The notes under the pieces were generated by a model. That model did no database searches. It was not told where the DNA came from and saw only the letters and a program-made list of their open reading frames with translations. Both the position numbers and the translations under genes were made by a program. From CAZMVU01 sp964569295 (lineage in GTDB: Bacteria > Hydrogenedentota > Hydrogenedentia > Hydrogenedentales > JAGMZX01), in contig CAZMVU010000094.1 in assembly GCA_964569295.1 (NCBI GenBank), forward strand, positions 1 through 17,542: a stretch of 17,542 bases of DNA, written 5' to 3'. Shown here piece by piece: positions 1-7,030 of the stretch. Every line of letters begins with the position of its first letter. Position 1 is the stretch's first letter.

Positions 1-53
1 AAGCCGTTGTGCGGGCAACCGTACCGTGGGTTCGAATCCCACCCCCTCCGCCA
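1..53 (+). tRNA. tRNA-Ser, 3' half only (cut by window edge)
   Basis: The window opens just after the anticodon. Two loop A residues (1-2) are followed by the anticodon-stem 3' strand. A long variable arm follows (stem 9-14 with 19-24, loop GCAA). The T arm is GTGGG-TTCGAAT-CCCAC (26-42), then the acceptor strand CCCCTCC (43-49), G50 as discriminator and an encoded CCA (51-53). A six-pair variable arm marks a class II tRNA (Ser, Leu, Sec). Discriminator G with this arm length points to serine rather than leucine, which uses A. The anticodon lies outside the window, so the isoacceptor cannot be stated. The repeat field begins at the base directly after CCA. Confidence 0.9.
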
Positions 54-71
54 TCCTTCGCTCGCGAGCCC

Positions 72-150
72 TGCGAGCAAGCGAAGGATGCCCTCCGAAG
101 CCTTGGCGAAGGGGGGCTGTTCAAGTCCTGCTACAAACCCCGCGAGCTTC
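72..150. repeat. 79-bp perfect direct repeat, copy 1
   Basis: It runs from TGCGAGCAAGCGAAGG to CCCCGCGAGCTTC and is identical at every base to 181-259, a period of 109 bp. It contains TTCAAGTCCTGCTA, which looks like the T-loop and 3' T-stem strand of a tRNA, although the matching 5' stem strand is missing. With only two copies and a 30-bp spacer, it is not a CRISPR array. Confidence 0.95.
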
Positions 151-180
151 GGATGGCACGCCATCGACCCGAATTTGCCT

Positions 181-259
181 TGCGAGCAAGCGAAGGATGC
201 CCTCCGAAGCCTTGGCGAAGGGGGGCTGTTCAAGTCCTGCTACAAACCCCGCGAGCTTC
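181..259. repeat. 79-bp perfect direct repeat, copy 2
   Basis: Identical to 72-150. It is followed by a related tail containing a perfect palindrome (GATGGCG/CGCCATC, 294-307). Copy 1 is followed by the near-identical GATGGC-AC-GCCATC. The true repeating unit may therefore be about 110 bp, made of the conserved 79 bp plus a hairpin tail. Confidence 0.95.
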
Positions 260-352
260 CTCCTCCGCGCGGAGCGCTATGGAGGACAGGCCGGATGGCG
301 CGCCATCTGACGCTACTGGTTTTATTCCAATGATTTTGCTACAAGATCGTGC

Positions 353-595
353 ATGTTCTACGTGTACCTACTTCAGAGCGAATCGCGCCCTAATCAACGC
401 TACGTCGGCTTCACAGAAGACCTGAAGAAGCGCATCACTGCCCACAACGCGGGGCAATCCGTTCATACCGCCCGACACCGCCCGTGGAAGTTGGTGACCT
501 ACCTGGCCTTTGCCGACCGGCAACGGGCGCTGGACTTCGAGCGCTACCTGAAGAGCGGTTCCGGGATGGCCTTTGCCAACAAGCGCCTCTGGTAA
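353..595 (+). CDS. Small GIY-YIG domain protein (UPF0213/YhbQ-like)
   Basis: An 80-residue protein made of little more than one GIY-YIG nuclease domain. The first strand carries FYVYLLQS (residues 2-9, the GIY position written as VYL). RYVGFTEDLKKRI (16-28) supplies the YIG-equivalent YVG and the conserved Arg region. HNAG (31-34) follows, then HTARHRPWKLV (38-48) and the ERYLKSGSG segment (63-71) with the family's conserved Glu. This length is normal for the UPF0213 group. Members are predicted metal-dependent DNA nucleases, but their cellular role is poorly defined. No strong Shine-Dalgarno sequence precedes ATG 353. The gene follows a tRNA 3' end and a repeat field, a setting that suggests a mobile or repeat-associated cassette. 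The domain call is solid; the role is inference. Confidence 0.88.
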   Translation: MFYVYLLQSESRPNQRYVGFTEDLKKRITAHNAGQSVHTARHRPWKLVTYLAFADRQRALDFERYLKSGSGMAFANKRLW

Positions 596-929
596 GCATA
601 CCAACGCCCGCCTGCCGAACGCGGCGTTGACCCGGCGAGCGCCCTGCGACGCAAGGCCCAATGCCCGCGCCCGAGCGCGCGCAGGCGCCCATGCGCCGCC
701 AAACGCCCGCAGCCACAAGCCCGATGCCAGCCCCTCGAAACCCAGGCCCGCCTCGCTCCGACGGCGTCATTCCGCGATCCGGGAGAACCGCCTTGGCGTT
801 TACTCACCGCGCGCCCGAAACCCATCCCCGGCATGCCGCCGGTTTTGCCCCGTAGGTGCCCCGTAGAACGCCAACTGCATCTATGCCGCGCGAAGCGCAC
901 GAAGAACCGAGGTCGCAGTGCGGCGTTGC
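596..929. other. Gene-free GC-rich intergenic region
   Basis: I see no convincing gene between the convergent GIY-YIG and lipoprotein genes. Reading frames here are C-rich and low in complexity (Arg, Ala, Pro). Small structures present are a 10-bp palindrome CGGCATGCCG (829-838) and a tandem TGCCCCGTAG pair (846-855 and 857-866). No clear intrinsic terminator for either flanking gene was found. Confidence 0.6.
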
Positions 930-2123
930 TCAGTCGAAGGCCGTCTCGTCGGCCGTGGCGATGGCTTCGTAGATGACGGCCTTGTTGGCGTGGATGGTGA
1001 TGCGCCAGCCATGTTCCCGGTCGGTCTTCTGCCAGCCGATCTGGTGCTCGGCCTCGGTCATGATCTGCGTGGCGATGTCGGTGGGCACGATGATGGTCTC
1101 CATGTGGTCGATGCCGTAGGCGTTCACGAAGGCCTGCGCGAATTCCTCGCCCTCCATGTCCTTCGCGTTGAAAAGATGCGCGGCAACGGGGCCGGTGAGG
1201 TGCACCTCGGTCACGCGCTCGGTTTCGTCGGCGGTGAAGCGCCACATCATGAGCATGCCCTGCGCCGCCTCGACCATGGGGTTGCCCTGGTAGTCCTCCT
1301 GGATGATGTGGTCCCACCGCAGCGTGCCGCCGTCGTTTACCCAGTCGGCCTGCAGGCCGCCGTGGTCGTGCATGACGCGCACGGCGGCGCGCAGCGGCAT
1401 GCCCACGTAAAACCCCTTGACCACGGGCACGCCCTCGGGTGGTTCCGTCGTCGTTGGCTCAGGCGCGGCTGGCGCCCTCGGACCTTCGGCGATTGGTTCC
1501 GGTTGCGCTGCTGCGGGCTCGTAGCCCTCGGGGAAGAGGCTCTTCAAACACTCCGTGCGCGCGATGGCGAGGGCACTGCAGAACCGCTCCCGGCGTTCGG
1601 GGGCGGTATCGCCACCCGGGATGGCGTCCACGGCTTTCAGGAAGGACTCGCGAAAGGCCTGCCATGCCTCCTGCGCCCCGGTAACCTTGTCGGCGTTGTC
1701 CGGGTTGTCTTCGACGTAATCGCTGTAGACCCGGCGCATGGCGCGCTCGGCCTCGGCGCAATCGGCCGGCGCGTCGGGGCCGGCATCCGAGAGCAGCGCC
1801 CGCAGCATGGCCGCTTGGTCCCGGGTGAGCGCCGTGGACGCCTCCGTGGCCATGACGGGCGCCAGGGTGCCGCCCGCGTAGACCGAGGACGCCGCCTCGA
1901 TGGCCGCATCGCGATAGGGTATCCACGCGCGCTGGGCCTCGCGCAGCAGCGTCTTCTGTTCGTCGTCGAGGATCGCCATGACGGCCTTGTACGAGTTGTT
2001 GAGCGCGGCGTCGGCCCGCTGGTATGCGGTGTCCGCCTGGACGCGGAGTTCATGTGTGGTCTGCGCGACCCCGCAAGCGGCAACCGCCAAGAAAGCGACA
2101 AGAAGAATGGTTGTGCGGCTCAT
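930..2123 (-). CDS. LprI-domain (DUF1311-like) lipoprotein with a novel C-terminal domain
   Basis: A 397-residue predicted envelope lipoprotein. ATG 2123 is chosen because GGGAGGG lies just upstream; an ATG 15 codons earlier has no such site and would spoil the signal peptide. Residues 1-17 form a lipoprotein signal ending in the lipobox VAAC (Cys17). Residues ~38-90 match the LprI N-terminal/DUF1311 pattern (ALNNSY, then LREAQRAWIPYRD). A weaker second copy seems to lie at ~123-195 (RVYSDY, then GAQEAWQAFRE), with Cys122, Cys182 and Cys192. A Pro/Ala/Glu linker (~202-231) leads to a C-terminal domain (~232-397) that I do not recognise. The last ~80 residues of that domain match the protein at 7086-7868. 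LprI-type domains are linked to inhibition of lysozyme; that activity here is only an inference. Confidence 0.8.
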   Translation of the reverse strand: MSRTTILLVAFLAVAACGVAQTTHELRVQADTAYQRADAALNNSYKAVMAILDDEQKTLLREAQRAWIPYRDAAIEAASSVYAGGTLAPVMATEASTALTRDQAAMLRALLSDAGPDAPADCAEAERAMRRVYSDYVEDNPDNADKVTGAQEAWQAFRESFLKAVDAIPGGDTAPERRERFCSALAIARTECLKSLFPEGYEPAAAQPEPIAEGPRAPAAPEPTTTEPPEGVPVVKGFYVGMPLRAAVRVMHDHGGLQADWVNDGGTLRWDHIIQEDYQGNPMVEAAQGMLMMWRFTADETERVTEVHLTGPVAAHLFNAKDMEGEEFAQAFVNAYGIDHMETIIVPTDIATQIMTEAEHQIGWQKTDREHGWRITIHANKAVIYEAIATADETAFD

Positions 2124-2157
2124 AGGCCCTCCCTTCCATGTTGTCAGCGTAGAGGCA

Positions 2158-2163
2158 CTTATA
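2158..2163 (-). promoter_or_regulatory. Possible -10 element for the LprI-domain gene
   Basis: On the minus strand this reads TATAAG, five of six matches to the sigma-70 -10 consensus. It would start transcription about 28 nt before the Shine-Dalgarno sequence and start at 2123. No good -35 lies at 17 bp, so this is tentative. It lies downstream of the hairpin at 2198-2235, consistent with a separate transcript. Confidence 0.3.
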
Positions 2164-2197
2164 CCCAAATGTCCAACGCACCGCCGCCCAGCTTATG

Positions 2198-2235
2198 AGG
2201 AAATGCCCGCGCCGTCCATAGCGGACAGCGCGGGC
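2198..2235 (-). terminator. Intrinsic-terminator-like hairpin after the membrane protein gene
   Basis: In minus-strand RNA, GCCCGCGC (DNA 2228-2235) pairs with GCGCGGGC (2205-2212). The stem continues through a U-G wobble and a GUCC/GGAC segment to a 5-nt loop, 13 pairs in all. It is followed by AUUUCC, a poor U-tract. It lies 36 bp past the stop of the 163-residue gene and before the LprI gene, so it probably separates the two, although termination may be partial. Confidence 0.6.
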
Positions 2236-2271
2236 GTGGCGGAGGCGGGTAGCCTGGCGCCTCCTGAAACC

Positions 2272-2763
2272 TCACCGGATATGCACGGTCCCCTCTGCTA
2301 CCTTCTTTCCGCCGCTGGTCTCCACCTTGATGTCGTAGTCGCCGGTTTCGTCCAGCAGCACGGGCGCGGCGTAGGTGTCCCACTCGGCCGAGACCGTGTG
2401 CTGCTCGAAGGGCGCCCAGGCCTCGGTGCCTGATTCACGCACGAAGACCGTCAGCGTGCTGTCGCTGAAAGGCTCCGTGCCGCGGATCACCATGTGCACC
2501 CGGCCCGTCGAGAACTCGGTGCCCTCGTTCTTCGTGTCGAGGTTGTCGTCCACCTCCTCCGCAAAGGTGATGGTGCCCGTGCCGCTCCCGCACATGGAGA
2601 GCGCCAGCAGGCAGACGACCGCCGCACCGACGGTCAACTGGAACGCCCGATTGCGCAGCAGCCCCTTCGCGCCGCCCTCCGCGTAGGCCCCGCGCATCGA
2701 CGCCATGCCTTCCGACACCTTGCCCTGAAAATCCTGTGTGTTGTTCTGTGTTTGTTCGCTCAC
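2272..2763 (-). CDS. Single-pass membrane protein with small extracytoplasmic domain
   Basis: A 163-residue protein of no recognised family. GTG 2763 is chosen because AAGGAG (2770-2775) lies 6 nt upstream; an in-frame ATG at 2862 has no good site, and still longer versions translate into Arg-rich noise. Residues 1-40 are polar (QNNTQ, then GLLRNR) and probably cytoplasmic. Residues 41-58 form one transmembrane helix (FQLTVGAAVVCLLALSMC). Met before Cys58 makes a lipobox unlikely. Residues ~60-163 are outside, rich in alternating beta-type segments (TLTVFVRE, YAAPVLLDETGDYDIKVE), perhaps an Ig-like sandwich. It is transcribed divergently from the WYL regulator across a 197-bp gap holding the operator-like dyads, so it may be under the same control. 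Confidence 0.75.
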   Translation of the reverse strand: MSEQTQNNTQDFQGKVSEGMASMRGAYAEGGAKGLLRNRAFQLTVGAAVVCLLALSMCGSGTGTITFAEEVDDNLDTKNEGTEFSTGRVHMVIRGTEPFSDSTLTVFVRESGTEAWAPFEQHTVSAEWDTYAAPVLLDETGDYDIKVETSGGKKVAEGTVHIR

Positions 2764-2876
2764 GATTCGCTCCTTCCGTTGCTGTGGTTCATAGAAGTCC
2801 GGTCTACGTGCATCTTCTCCTGTCTGTTGCTGCCTCCTTTCCCGGTTGCTGTGCGCTTGCATTTTGCACCGGCTAC

Positions 2877-2893
2877 GTTCCAGACTCCGGAAC
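2877..2893. promoter_or_regulatory. Operator-like dyad 1, GTTCC-N7-GGAAC
   Basis: GTTCC (2877-2881) and GGAAC (2889-2893) form a 17-bp dyad. The same design recurs at 2922-2938. The two sites together also form a larger inverted repeat: 2877-2894 against 2921-2938, 16 of 18 positions complementary. Placed just upstream of a WYL-family regulator, this is what an autoregulatory operator would look like. Binding is inference. Confidence 0.6.
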
Positions 2894-2904
2894 GCCGCCG
2901 CCAC

Positions 2905-2912
2905 TTCCGGAA
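2905..2912. promoter_or_regulatory. TTCCGGAA palindrome between the two dyads
   Basis: A perfect 8-bp palindrome sharing the TTCC/GGAA half-sites of the flanking dyads but without the 7-bp spacer. It leads into a run of A residues (2911-2916). It could be a third, weaker contact site or chance. Confidence 0.35.
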
Positions 2913-2921
2913 AAAAGTTGC

Positions 2922-2938
2922 GTTCCGGGTTCTGGAAC
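2922..2938. promoter_or_regulatory. Operator-like dyad 2, GTTCC-N7-GGAAC
   Basis: GTTCC (2922-2926) and GGAAC (2934-2938), with the same spacing as dyad 1 and centres 45 bp apart, close to four helical turns. It ends 15 bp before the AGGAGG of the WYL gene, so a bound protein would block transcription or its start. I could not identify a clear -35/-10 pair here. Confidence 0.6.
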
Positions 2939-2960
2939 CCCGTGCACGTAGAAAGGAGGC

Positions 2961-4010
2961 ATGATGCCCGAGAAGAAAGACCCCTACGCCGGCCCCGGCC
3001 AGAAGATGATCGGTTTGTTCGGGCTGTTACTCTTCTCCGGCCGGGCGCACTCGCTCGCGCAACTGGCCGAGGCGTTCCAGTGCTCGAAGCAGACCGTGCT
3101 GCGCATGCTCGACGAGATCGAGCGCAGCCACTGGCTCGCCATCGACACATGGACCGACGCGCGCCGCCGCAAGTGGTACCAGGCGCGCACGCCCAAGAAA
3201 CTGCCGGATGTCGCGCTCGACGCCGACGCGCTCGGCCAGCTCATGCTCTGCCGCGACATGGTATGGCACATGCTCCCCGATACCTACCGCGCCGCCACGA
3301 GCCGGGCGTTACAAAGTGCGACGGTGCTGCTGCCGGCGTTCGACGACCGGGCCGATGCGCTCGAGTCCTACGTGCGCACGAAACCGAAGGGGATGATCGA
3401 CTATTCGGACAAGGCCGACCTCATCTCCACGATCACCCGCGCCATCCGCGCGCGGAAGCTATGCGACGTGACCTACCGCGGCCCGAACCACAAGCGCGCG
3501 CGGCGCTACACCGTGGCCCCCTACAAGCTCATCATCTTTCACGAAGGACTGTATGTGCGGTGCCGCCCGGAAGGTGCTATAGAACAGGCAACCAGCGATA
3601 CAGACAAGACACTTGCAATTCATCGTATGAATAAGGTAGACCTATGCCCCAAGGGATTTGCCCCTATTGAGGAGCAGGGAGCCACAGGCACCGCGGCGGG
3701 ACCCTTCGGGCTGCACTGGGAGGAGCCCTTTACCGTGAAGGTCCGCATCGTGCCGAAGGCCGCGCAGTACGTGAGGGAGCGGATATGGAGCGACGACCAG
3801 ACCATCGACCCCCAACCCGGCGGCGGCCTCATCCTCACCTTCACATCCACCAGCCGCCTCGAGACCCTCTCCTGGGTCCTCAGCTTCGGCGGCGAAGCCG
3901 AACTGCTGGCGCCGGAGGGGCTAAGAGCGGAGTTGCGGAAGCGGGTGACCACCATGACGGCCATGCACAAGCACAAGCCTGATTCTCAATGCAAGGAGTA
4001 CGACACGTGA
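2961..4010 (+). CDS. WYL-domain transcriptional regulator (HTH-WYL-WCX)
   Basis: A 349-residue DNA-binding regulator. Residues ~14-75 form a winged helix (LAQLAEAFQCSKQTVLRMLDEI). Residues ~150-232 are the WYL domain: ISTITRAIRARKLCDVTY, then PYKLIIFHEGLYVRC (187-201), where LYV takes the place of the WYL signature, then IHRMNKVDLCP. Residues ~256-335 are a WCX-type C-terminal extension (FTVKVRIVPKAAQYVRERIW, ending in LRAELRKRV). AGGAGG (2954-2959) precedes two tandem ATGs. The second, at 2964, has the better spacing and may be the true start. Twin dyads lie directly upstream, and the stop overlaps the next start by 4 nt. BrxR and CapW, which repress phage-defence operons, share this architecture. 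A local AT-rich patch lies at about 3570-3680. Confidence 0.9.
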   Translation: MMPEKKDPYAGPGQKMIGLFGLLLFSGRAHSLAQLAEAFQCSKQTVLRMLDEIERSHWLAIDTWTDARRRKWYQARTPKKLPDVALDADALGQLMLCRDMVWHMLPDTYRAATSRALQSATVLLPAFDDRADALESYVRTKPKGMIDYSDKADLISTITRAIRARKLCDVTYRGPNHKRARRYTVAPYKLIIFHEGLYVRCRPEGAIEQATSDTDKTLAIHRMNKVDLCPKGFAPIEEQGATGTAAGPFGLHWEEPFTVKVRIVPKAAQYVRERIWSDDQTIDPQPGGGLILTFTSTSRLETLSWVLSFGGEAELLAPEGLRAELRKRVTTMTAMHKHKPDSQCKEYDT

Positions 4011-5992
4011 GTTTTGATTTGACGGTTCAGCGTCCTGCAGACATGACGGTGGAGGAGGAGCATGACTTGCAGGCGAAACTCGATGCGGCCATCGAGCGCT
4101 ATAAGAAGAGCGCCGTAGACCTCACCAAACTGAGCATGGAGTGCACCACGCTCGCCACCGCCACGGAATCACGCGCCCGCCAACTCACGGAACAGGGCTT
4201 TCTGCGGCGCTTCTGGAACGGCATCACCGGAACGAACCGCAGGATGCGCGACCTCAACACGCGCGATCTCGCCCGTGGCCAATATGTTGCCCAGCGAATG
4301 CTTGGCCGGCTCGCGGAACAGAACGCGCTCACCATGCAGACCACGATGGCAGTGGGCAACATGGTTTGTCTTGCCACAAAACGCGTCGATGACTTGCAGG
4401 CCAATCAAGTCAACATGTGGAAGACGATAGGTGTTCTCGCAGCCGATGTTCAGCAGAAGTTGCAAGACCATTCGGAGCGTCTGCTTCAACTGGAGCACAG
4501 CGACCGGCTGAATCGGTGGAACGACACGTTGCTTGTCAGCGAGGAACGGGGCGTGCCTTATGCCGATCTGCCCCTTGAGGCCAGGCTGGTGGTCGTGCTC
4601 AACGAGTTTCACGAGACAACAGCGGGCAACTGGGATCCCGTCGAAGACTGGAAGATACTTCGGGCCGCGTTCCTGAAACTGGGAATTCATTACAGGAACG
4701 ACACGATCGTTCCCATGGTTTTTGCAGAGAAACTCTGGACAGAGGAAGCCCTCTCCAACCGGCTCTTTCGAGGTTGTGCCGGTGACCTCGATGACCTGGA
4801 GTCGCCCATATACTCGCCGCCGCTCTATGGCGTACGCAAGATGCTCTCCTTCAAGAACGGCGACCGGTACATCCTCGAAACTGCGCGGGCCGTGACCGGG
4901 CGCGGCGAGGAAGCAGATGGCGAACTGGCACTGACCCTGAGCAACCATTTCGTGCACCAGCTCACCGCCGTGGATCTCTCTGCGGCACTGACGATCGACG
5001 AGTTCGCCCGCTCTATGCTCATTGGCATGAAGTTTGTGCAAGCCACGGCAGAGCGCACCCAGGCCGAAGCGGCCGACATGCGCGCGGCAGAGGTTGAGGT
5101 GACGGCACAAGACGCGCCGGTTGCTCCTGAGCCCGTTGCGAGTCTTACCCCGCTCTACGAGGTGGGGAGCGCCGAGCATGAAATGTGGGAGAGCGCATTC
5201 AAGATTCTCGACTGGCTGCTGCCCCAGGCGCCGAAACCAGCCGCTGGGGAAGAGTTTCCCCTGAACTTCGACAACTACCCAGGGACGGACAACCCGCAGC
5301 TGATCGGGGCGACGGCAGTCTTAGCAGTTGCTCTTGGCGAATCCTTTCACTGGGAAGATAGCGATGGGAACTCTACAAAAAGCTTGGAAGCCGAAATAGC
5401 TCGGCTTTGCGCCATCCTGAAGACCAAGCCGGGAGAACTGAAATCATTCTCCGAAACATTCTTGCTGCCATTTATGGGTCGTCTTGGCTTGGGTGTCGAA
5501 GAGAATAACACGATTCATGAGGCATTGCCGTGGATTGAATCCAACACAAGCAGTGCTCTTAATTTCCTGGATTCGGGACTCGCGACCCTAATCTTACTCG
5601 CATTTCACCCCAGGGACACCAGGGGAAAGTGGGTAAGGGTGTACCCGGATGTGAAACGCTCCGCTGTCCTCTTTTCAGATATCTCGGGGCTTCGACAGAA
5701 GCTACTTCGACTTGCCGCTAACCCGCTTGAGTCCTCCCAGAATTTTTTAGGAGTTCAGGGCGATTTACACGCCCTTCTTCCCAAGGAAACCTGCCGTCTG
5801 CGTGCTGCGCAACTTGGCGACGAAGGCTTTCTCGGACTCCTCTTCGACTACTTTCGTTCGCGGAATCCCGGGTGGGGCCCGGAAGAGATCTTTGCCGAGG
5901 TATACAGCTATGCGTCTAATGAGCCCATGGACGATCTGACACGCTGGCATTTCGAGCGGGTATTGCGAAGCCGCTTCGGCCAGGTTGGGTAA
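4007..5992 (+). CDS. 661-residue helical/coiled-coil protein of unknown family, WYL-patatin operon
   Basis: GTG 4007 overlaps the WYL gene stop (GTGA) and has AAGGAG (3993-3998) 8 nt upstream; an ATG six codons earlier has no such site. I do not recognise the family with confidence. Residues ~15-170 are helical and heptad-like (EEEHDLQAKLDAAIERYKKS, then RLLQLEHSDRL), with a conserved-looking FLRRFWNGITGTNRR segment (65-79). Residues ~185-345 form a mixed globular region (ARLVVVLNEFHETTAGNWDPVEDWKILRAAF). A variable acidic/Pro linker spans ~350-382. A second helical globular region covers ~385-661. There is no signal peptide or membrane helix, so it is probably cytoplasmic. The N-terminal layout loosely recalls RdcB-type proteins, but only from memory. 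Codons from ~5300 to 5800 look less GC-rich than elsewhere. Its place between a WYL regulator and a lipase suggests sensing or gating. Confidence 0.85.
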   Translation: MSFDLTVQRPADMTVEEEHDLQAKLDAAIERYKKSAVDLTKLSMECTTLATATESRARQLTEQGFLRRFWNGITGTNRRMRDLNTRDLARGQYVAQRMLGRLAEQNALTMQTTMAVGNMVCLATKRVDDLQANQVNMWKTIGVLAADVQQKLQDHSERLLQLEHSDRLNRWNDTLLVSEERGVPYADLPLEARLVVVLNEFHETTAGNWDPVEDWKILRAAFLKLGIHYRNDTIVPMVFAEKLWTEEALSNRLFRGCAGDLDDLESPIYSPPLYGVRKMLSFKNGDRYILETARAVTGRGEEADGELALTLSNHFVHQLTAVDLSAALTIDEFARSMLIGMKFVQATAERTQAEAADMRAAEVEVTAQDAPVAPEPVASLTPLYEVGSAEHEMWESAFKILDWLLPQAPKPAAGEEFPLNFDNYPGTDNPQLIGATAVLAVALGESFHWEDSDGNSTKSLEAEIARLCAILKTKPGELKSFSETFLLPFMGRLGLGVEENNTIHEALPWIESNTSSALNFLDSGLATLILLAFHPRDTRGKWVRVYPDVKRSAVLFSDISGLRQKLLRLAANPLESSQNFLGVQGDLHALLPKETCRLRAAQLGDEGFLGLLFDYFRSRNPGWGPEEIFAEVYSYASNEPMDDLTRWHFERVLRSRFGQVG

Positions 5993-6000
5993 GACTGGAG

Positions 6001-7005
6001 ATGGCTCTTTCTGATAAAGGGCGCATCGGCCTTGTGCTTTCCGGGGGCGGCGGAAAGGGTAGCTACCAGATTGGCGTGTGGCGGGCGCTCGAAGAGTTCG
6101 GCGTTGCGGGCAACGTGTCCGCCGTGGCGGGCACATCGGTGGGCGCGCTGAATGCCGTGCTCTTCAAGCAGGGCGACGTCGAACTGGCGGCGCGGATCTG
6201 GCGTAACCTCAAGCCCGCTGATGTCCTTCACAGGGCGCCCGACAGTGTGCTGCGCGTGTTGATGGCGGCCACGAGCGTGGTCGGGCGGCTCGGGCTGCCC
6301 AGCAGCCCGGCATTCGTTGGTGCGCTGGCCACCCGCGGTGTCTTCTCCCGCGATGGCTTAAAGAAACTCAGCGCCCAGTGCATCGACTGGGAACGCGTGG
6401 CGGCGCCGGGCTGCGCGGTGTCGGCCACCGCCCTCAGAATACCTTTGGGCGGCGTGCGCCATTTTCCGCTGCTCGGCCAGGTGCCCGGGCGCTGTCTCTC
6501 CATTCTGCTCGCAAGCTCGGCCATTCCGGTCGTCTTCCCGCCCGAGGAGATCGACGGCGAGCGTTTCATCGACGGCGGCATACCCGGCATCGGCTGCAAC
6601 ACGCCGGTCGAAGCACTGACCGGCCAAGGCTGCAAACTCATCATCGTCGTGTTACTGGCCCGCGATGACACCTTCGATGTAGAGCGTTTCCCAAACCACC
6701 AGGTCCTCCCTATCTTTCCCCAGGAAGACCAAGGGGGCCTTTTCGGCGGGACCCTGGACTTCGACGGAACGCAGGCCGAACGGCGCATGCGTCAAGGGTA
6801 CGATGACACGGTGCGCATCCTCGAGCCAATCTACCGCATGGGCCGCGCGCAACTCGACTTCGAGCGCGCGCTGGATATGGTGCAGCGACAGCAATGTGAA
6901 TGGCAGGCACTCAACGCAGCTTACGAAGCACGGCAAGAGGAATTGCACCAGGTCGAGGCCGATGCAAAGGCAGCCATCGAGCTTCTGCGCAAGATGCCGC
7001 AGTAA
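6001..7005 (+). CDS. Patatin-like phospholipase
   Basis: A 334-residue acyl hydrolase with the full patatin catalytic set. The oxyanion-hole loop is SGGGGKGSYQIG (14-25), the nucleophile is Ser46 in GTSVG (44-48), and the dyad Asp191 lies in DGG (191-193). IPVVFPPEEIDGERFIDGG (175-193) is typical of the family. A helical, Gln/Glu-rich tail (~285-334) extends past the catalytic core and may drive oligomer formation or contact the partner protein. The family cleaves acyl chains from membrane phospholipids. It starts 8 nt after the preceding stop. GGAG abuts the ATG, so translation is probably coupled to the upstream gene. There is no signal peptide, so it would act from the cytoplasmic face. 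CapV-type patatins are effectors in CBASS; the same role here is inferred from context only. Confidence 0.93.
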   Translation: MALSDKGRIGLVLSGGGGKGSYQIGVWRALEEFGVAGNVSAVAGTSVGALNAVLFKQGDVELAARIWRNLKPADVLHRAPDSVLRVLMAATSVVGRLGLPSSPAFVGALATRGVFSRDGLKKLSAQCIDWERVAAPGCAVSATALRIPLGGVRHFPLLGQVPGRCLSILLASSAIPVVFPPEEIDGERFIDGGIPGIGCNTPVEALTGQGCKLIIVVLLARDDTFDVERFPNHQVLPIFPQEDQGGLFGGTLDFDGTQAERRMRQGYDDTVRILEPIYRMGRAQLDFERALDMVQRQQCEWQALNAAYEARQEELHQVEADAKAAIELLRKMPQ

Positions 7006-7030
7006 TTCAAAGGATCAAGCGATTGAGCAA

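Larger units (their letters stand above)
54..352. other. Gene-free repeat field between tRNA-Ser and the GIY-YIG gene
   Basis: This stretch has no credible gene. It begins immediately after the tRNA CCA with an inverted repeat (TCCTTCGCT at 54-62, AGCGAAGGA at 80-88). It holds two identical 79-bp direct repeats, and each is followed by a GATGGC/GCCATC dyad (152-165, and a perfect 14-bp palindrome at 294-307). A looser TCCTCC/GGAGGA dyad lies around 259-286. The dense hairpins and repeat units resemble a REP-like or tRNA-associated mobile repeat. Reading frames across it are by-products of the repeats. Confidence 0.75.

Noticed and set aside
72..259. CRISPR array
   Set aside because: Only two 79-bp copies with a 30-bp gap, too long for CRISPR repeats, and no cas genes are present.
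918..2198. A 426-codon plus-strand frame opposite the LprI-domain lipoprotein
   Set aside because: Its Gly/His/Val/Arg-rich composition is typical of antisense to a GC-rich gene; the minus strand has a signal peptide, lipobox and ribosome site.
4169..5179. A 336-codon minus-strand frame inside the 661-residue gene
   Set aside because: No recognisable domain and no supported start; the plus frame is longer and coupled to both neighbours.
2961..7005. Canonical CBASS (CapV-type) system
   Set aside because: The patatin and WYL parts fit, but no CD-NTase signature (GS motif with catalytic Asp residues) is found in the middle gene or nearby.
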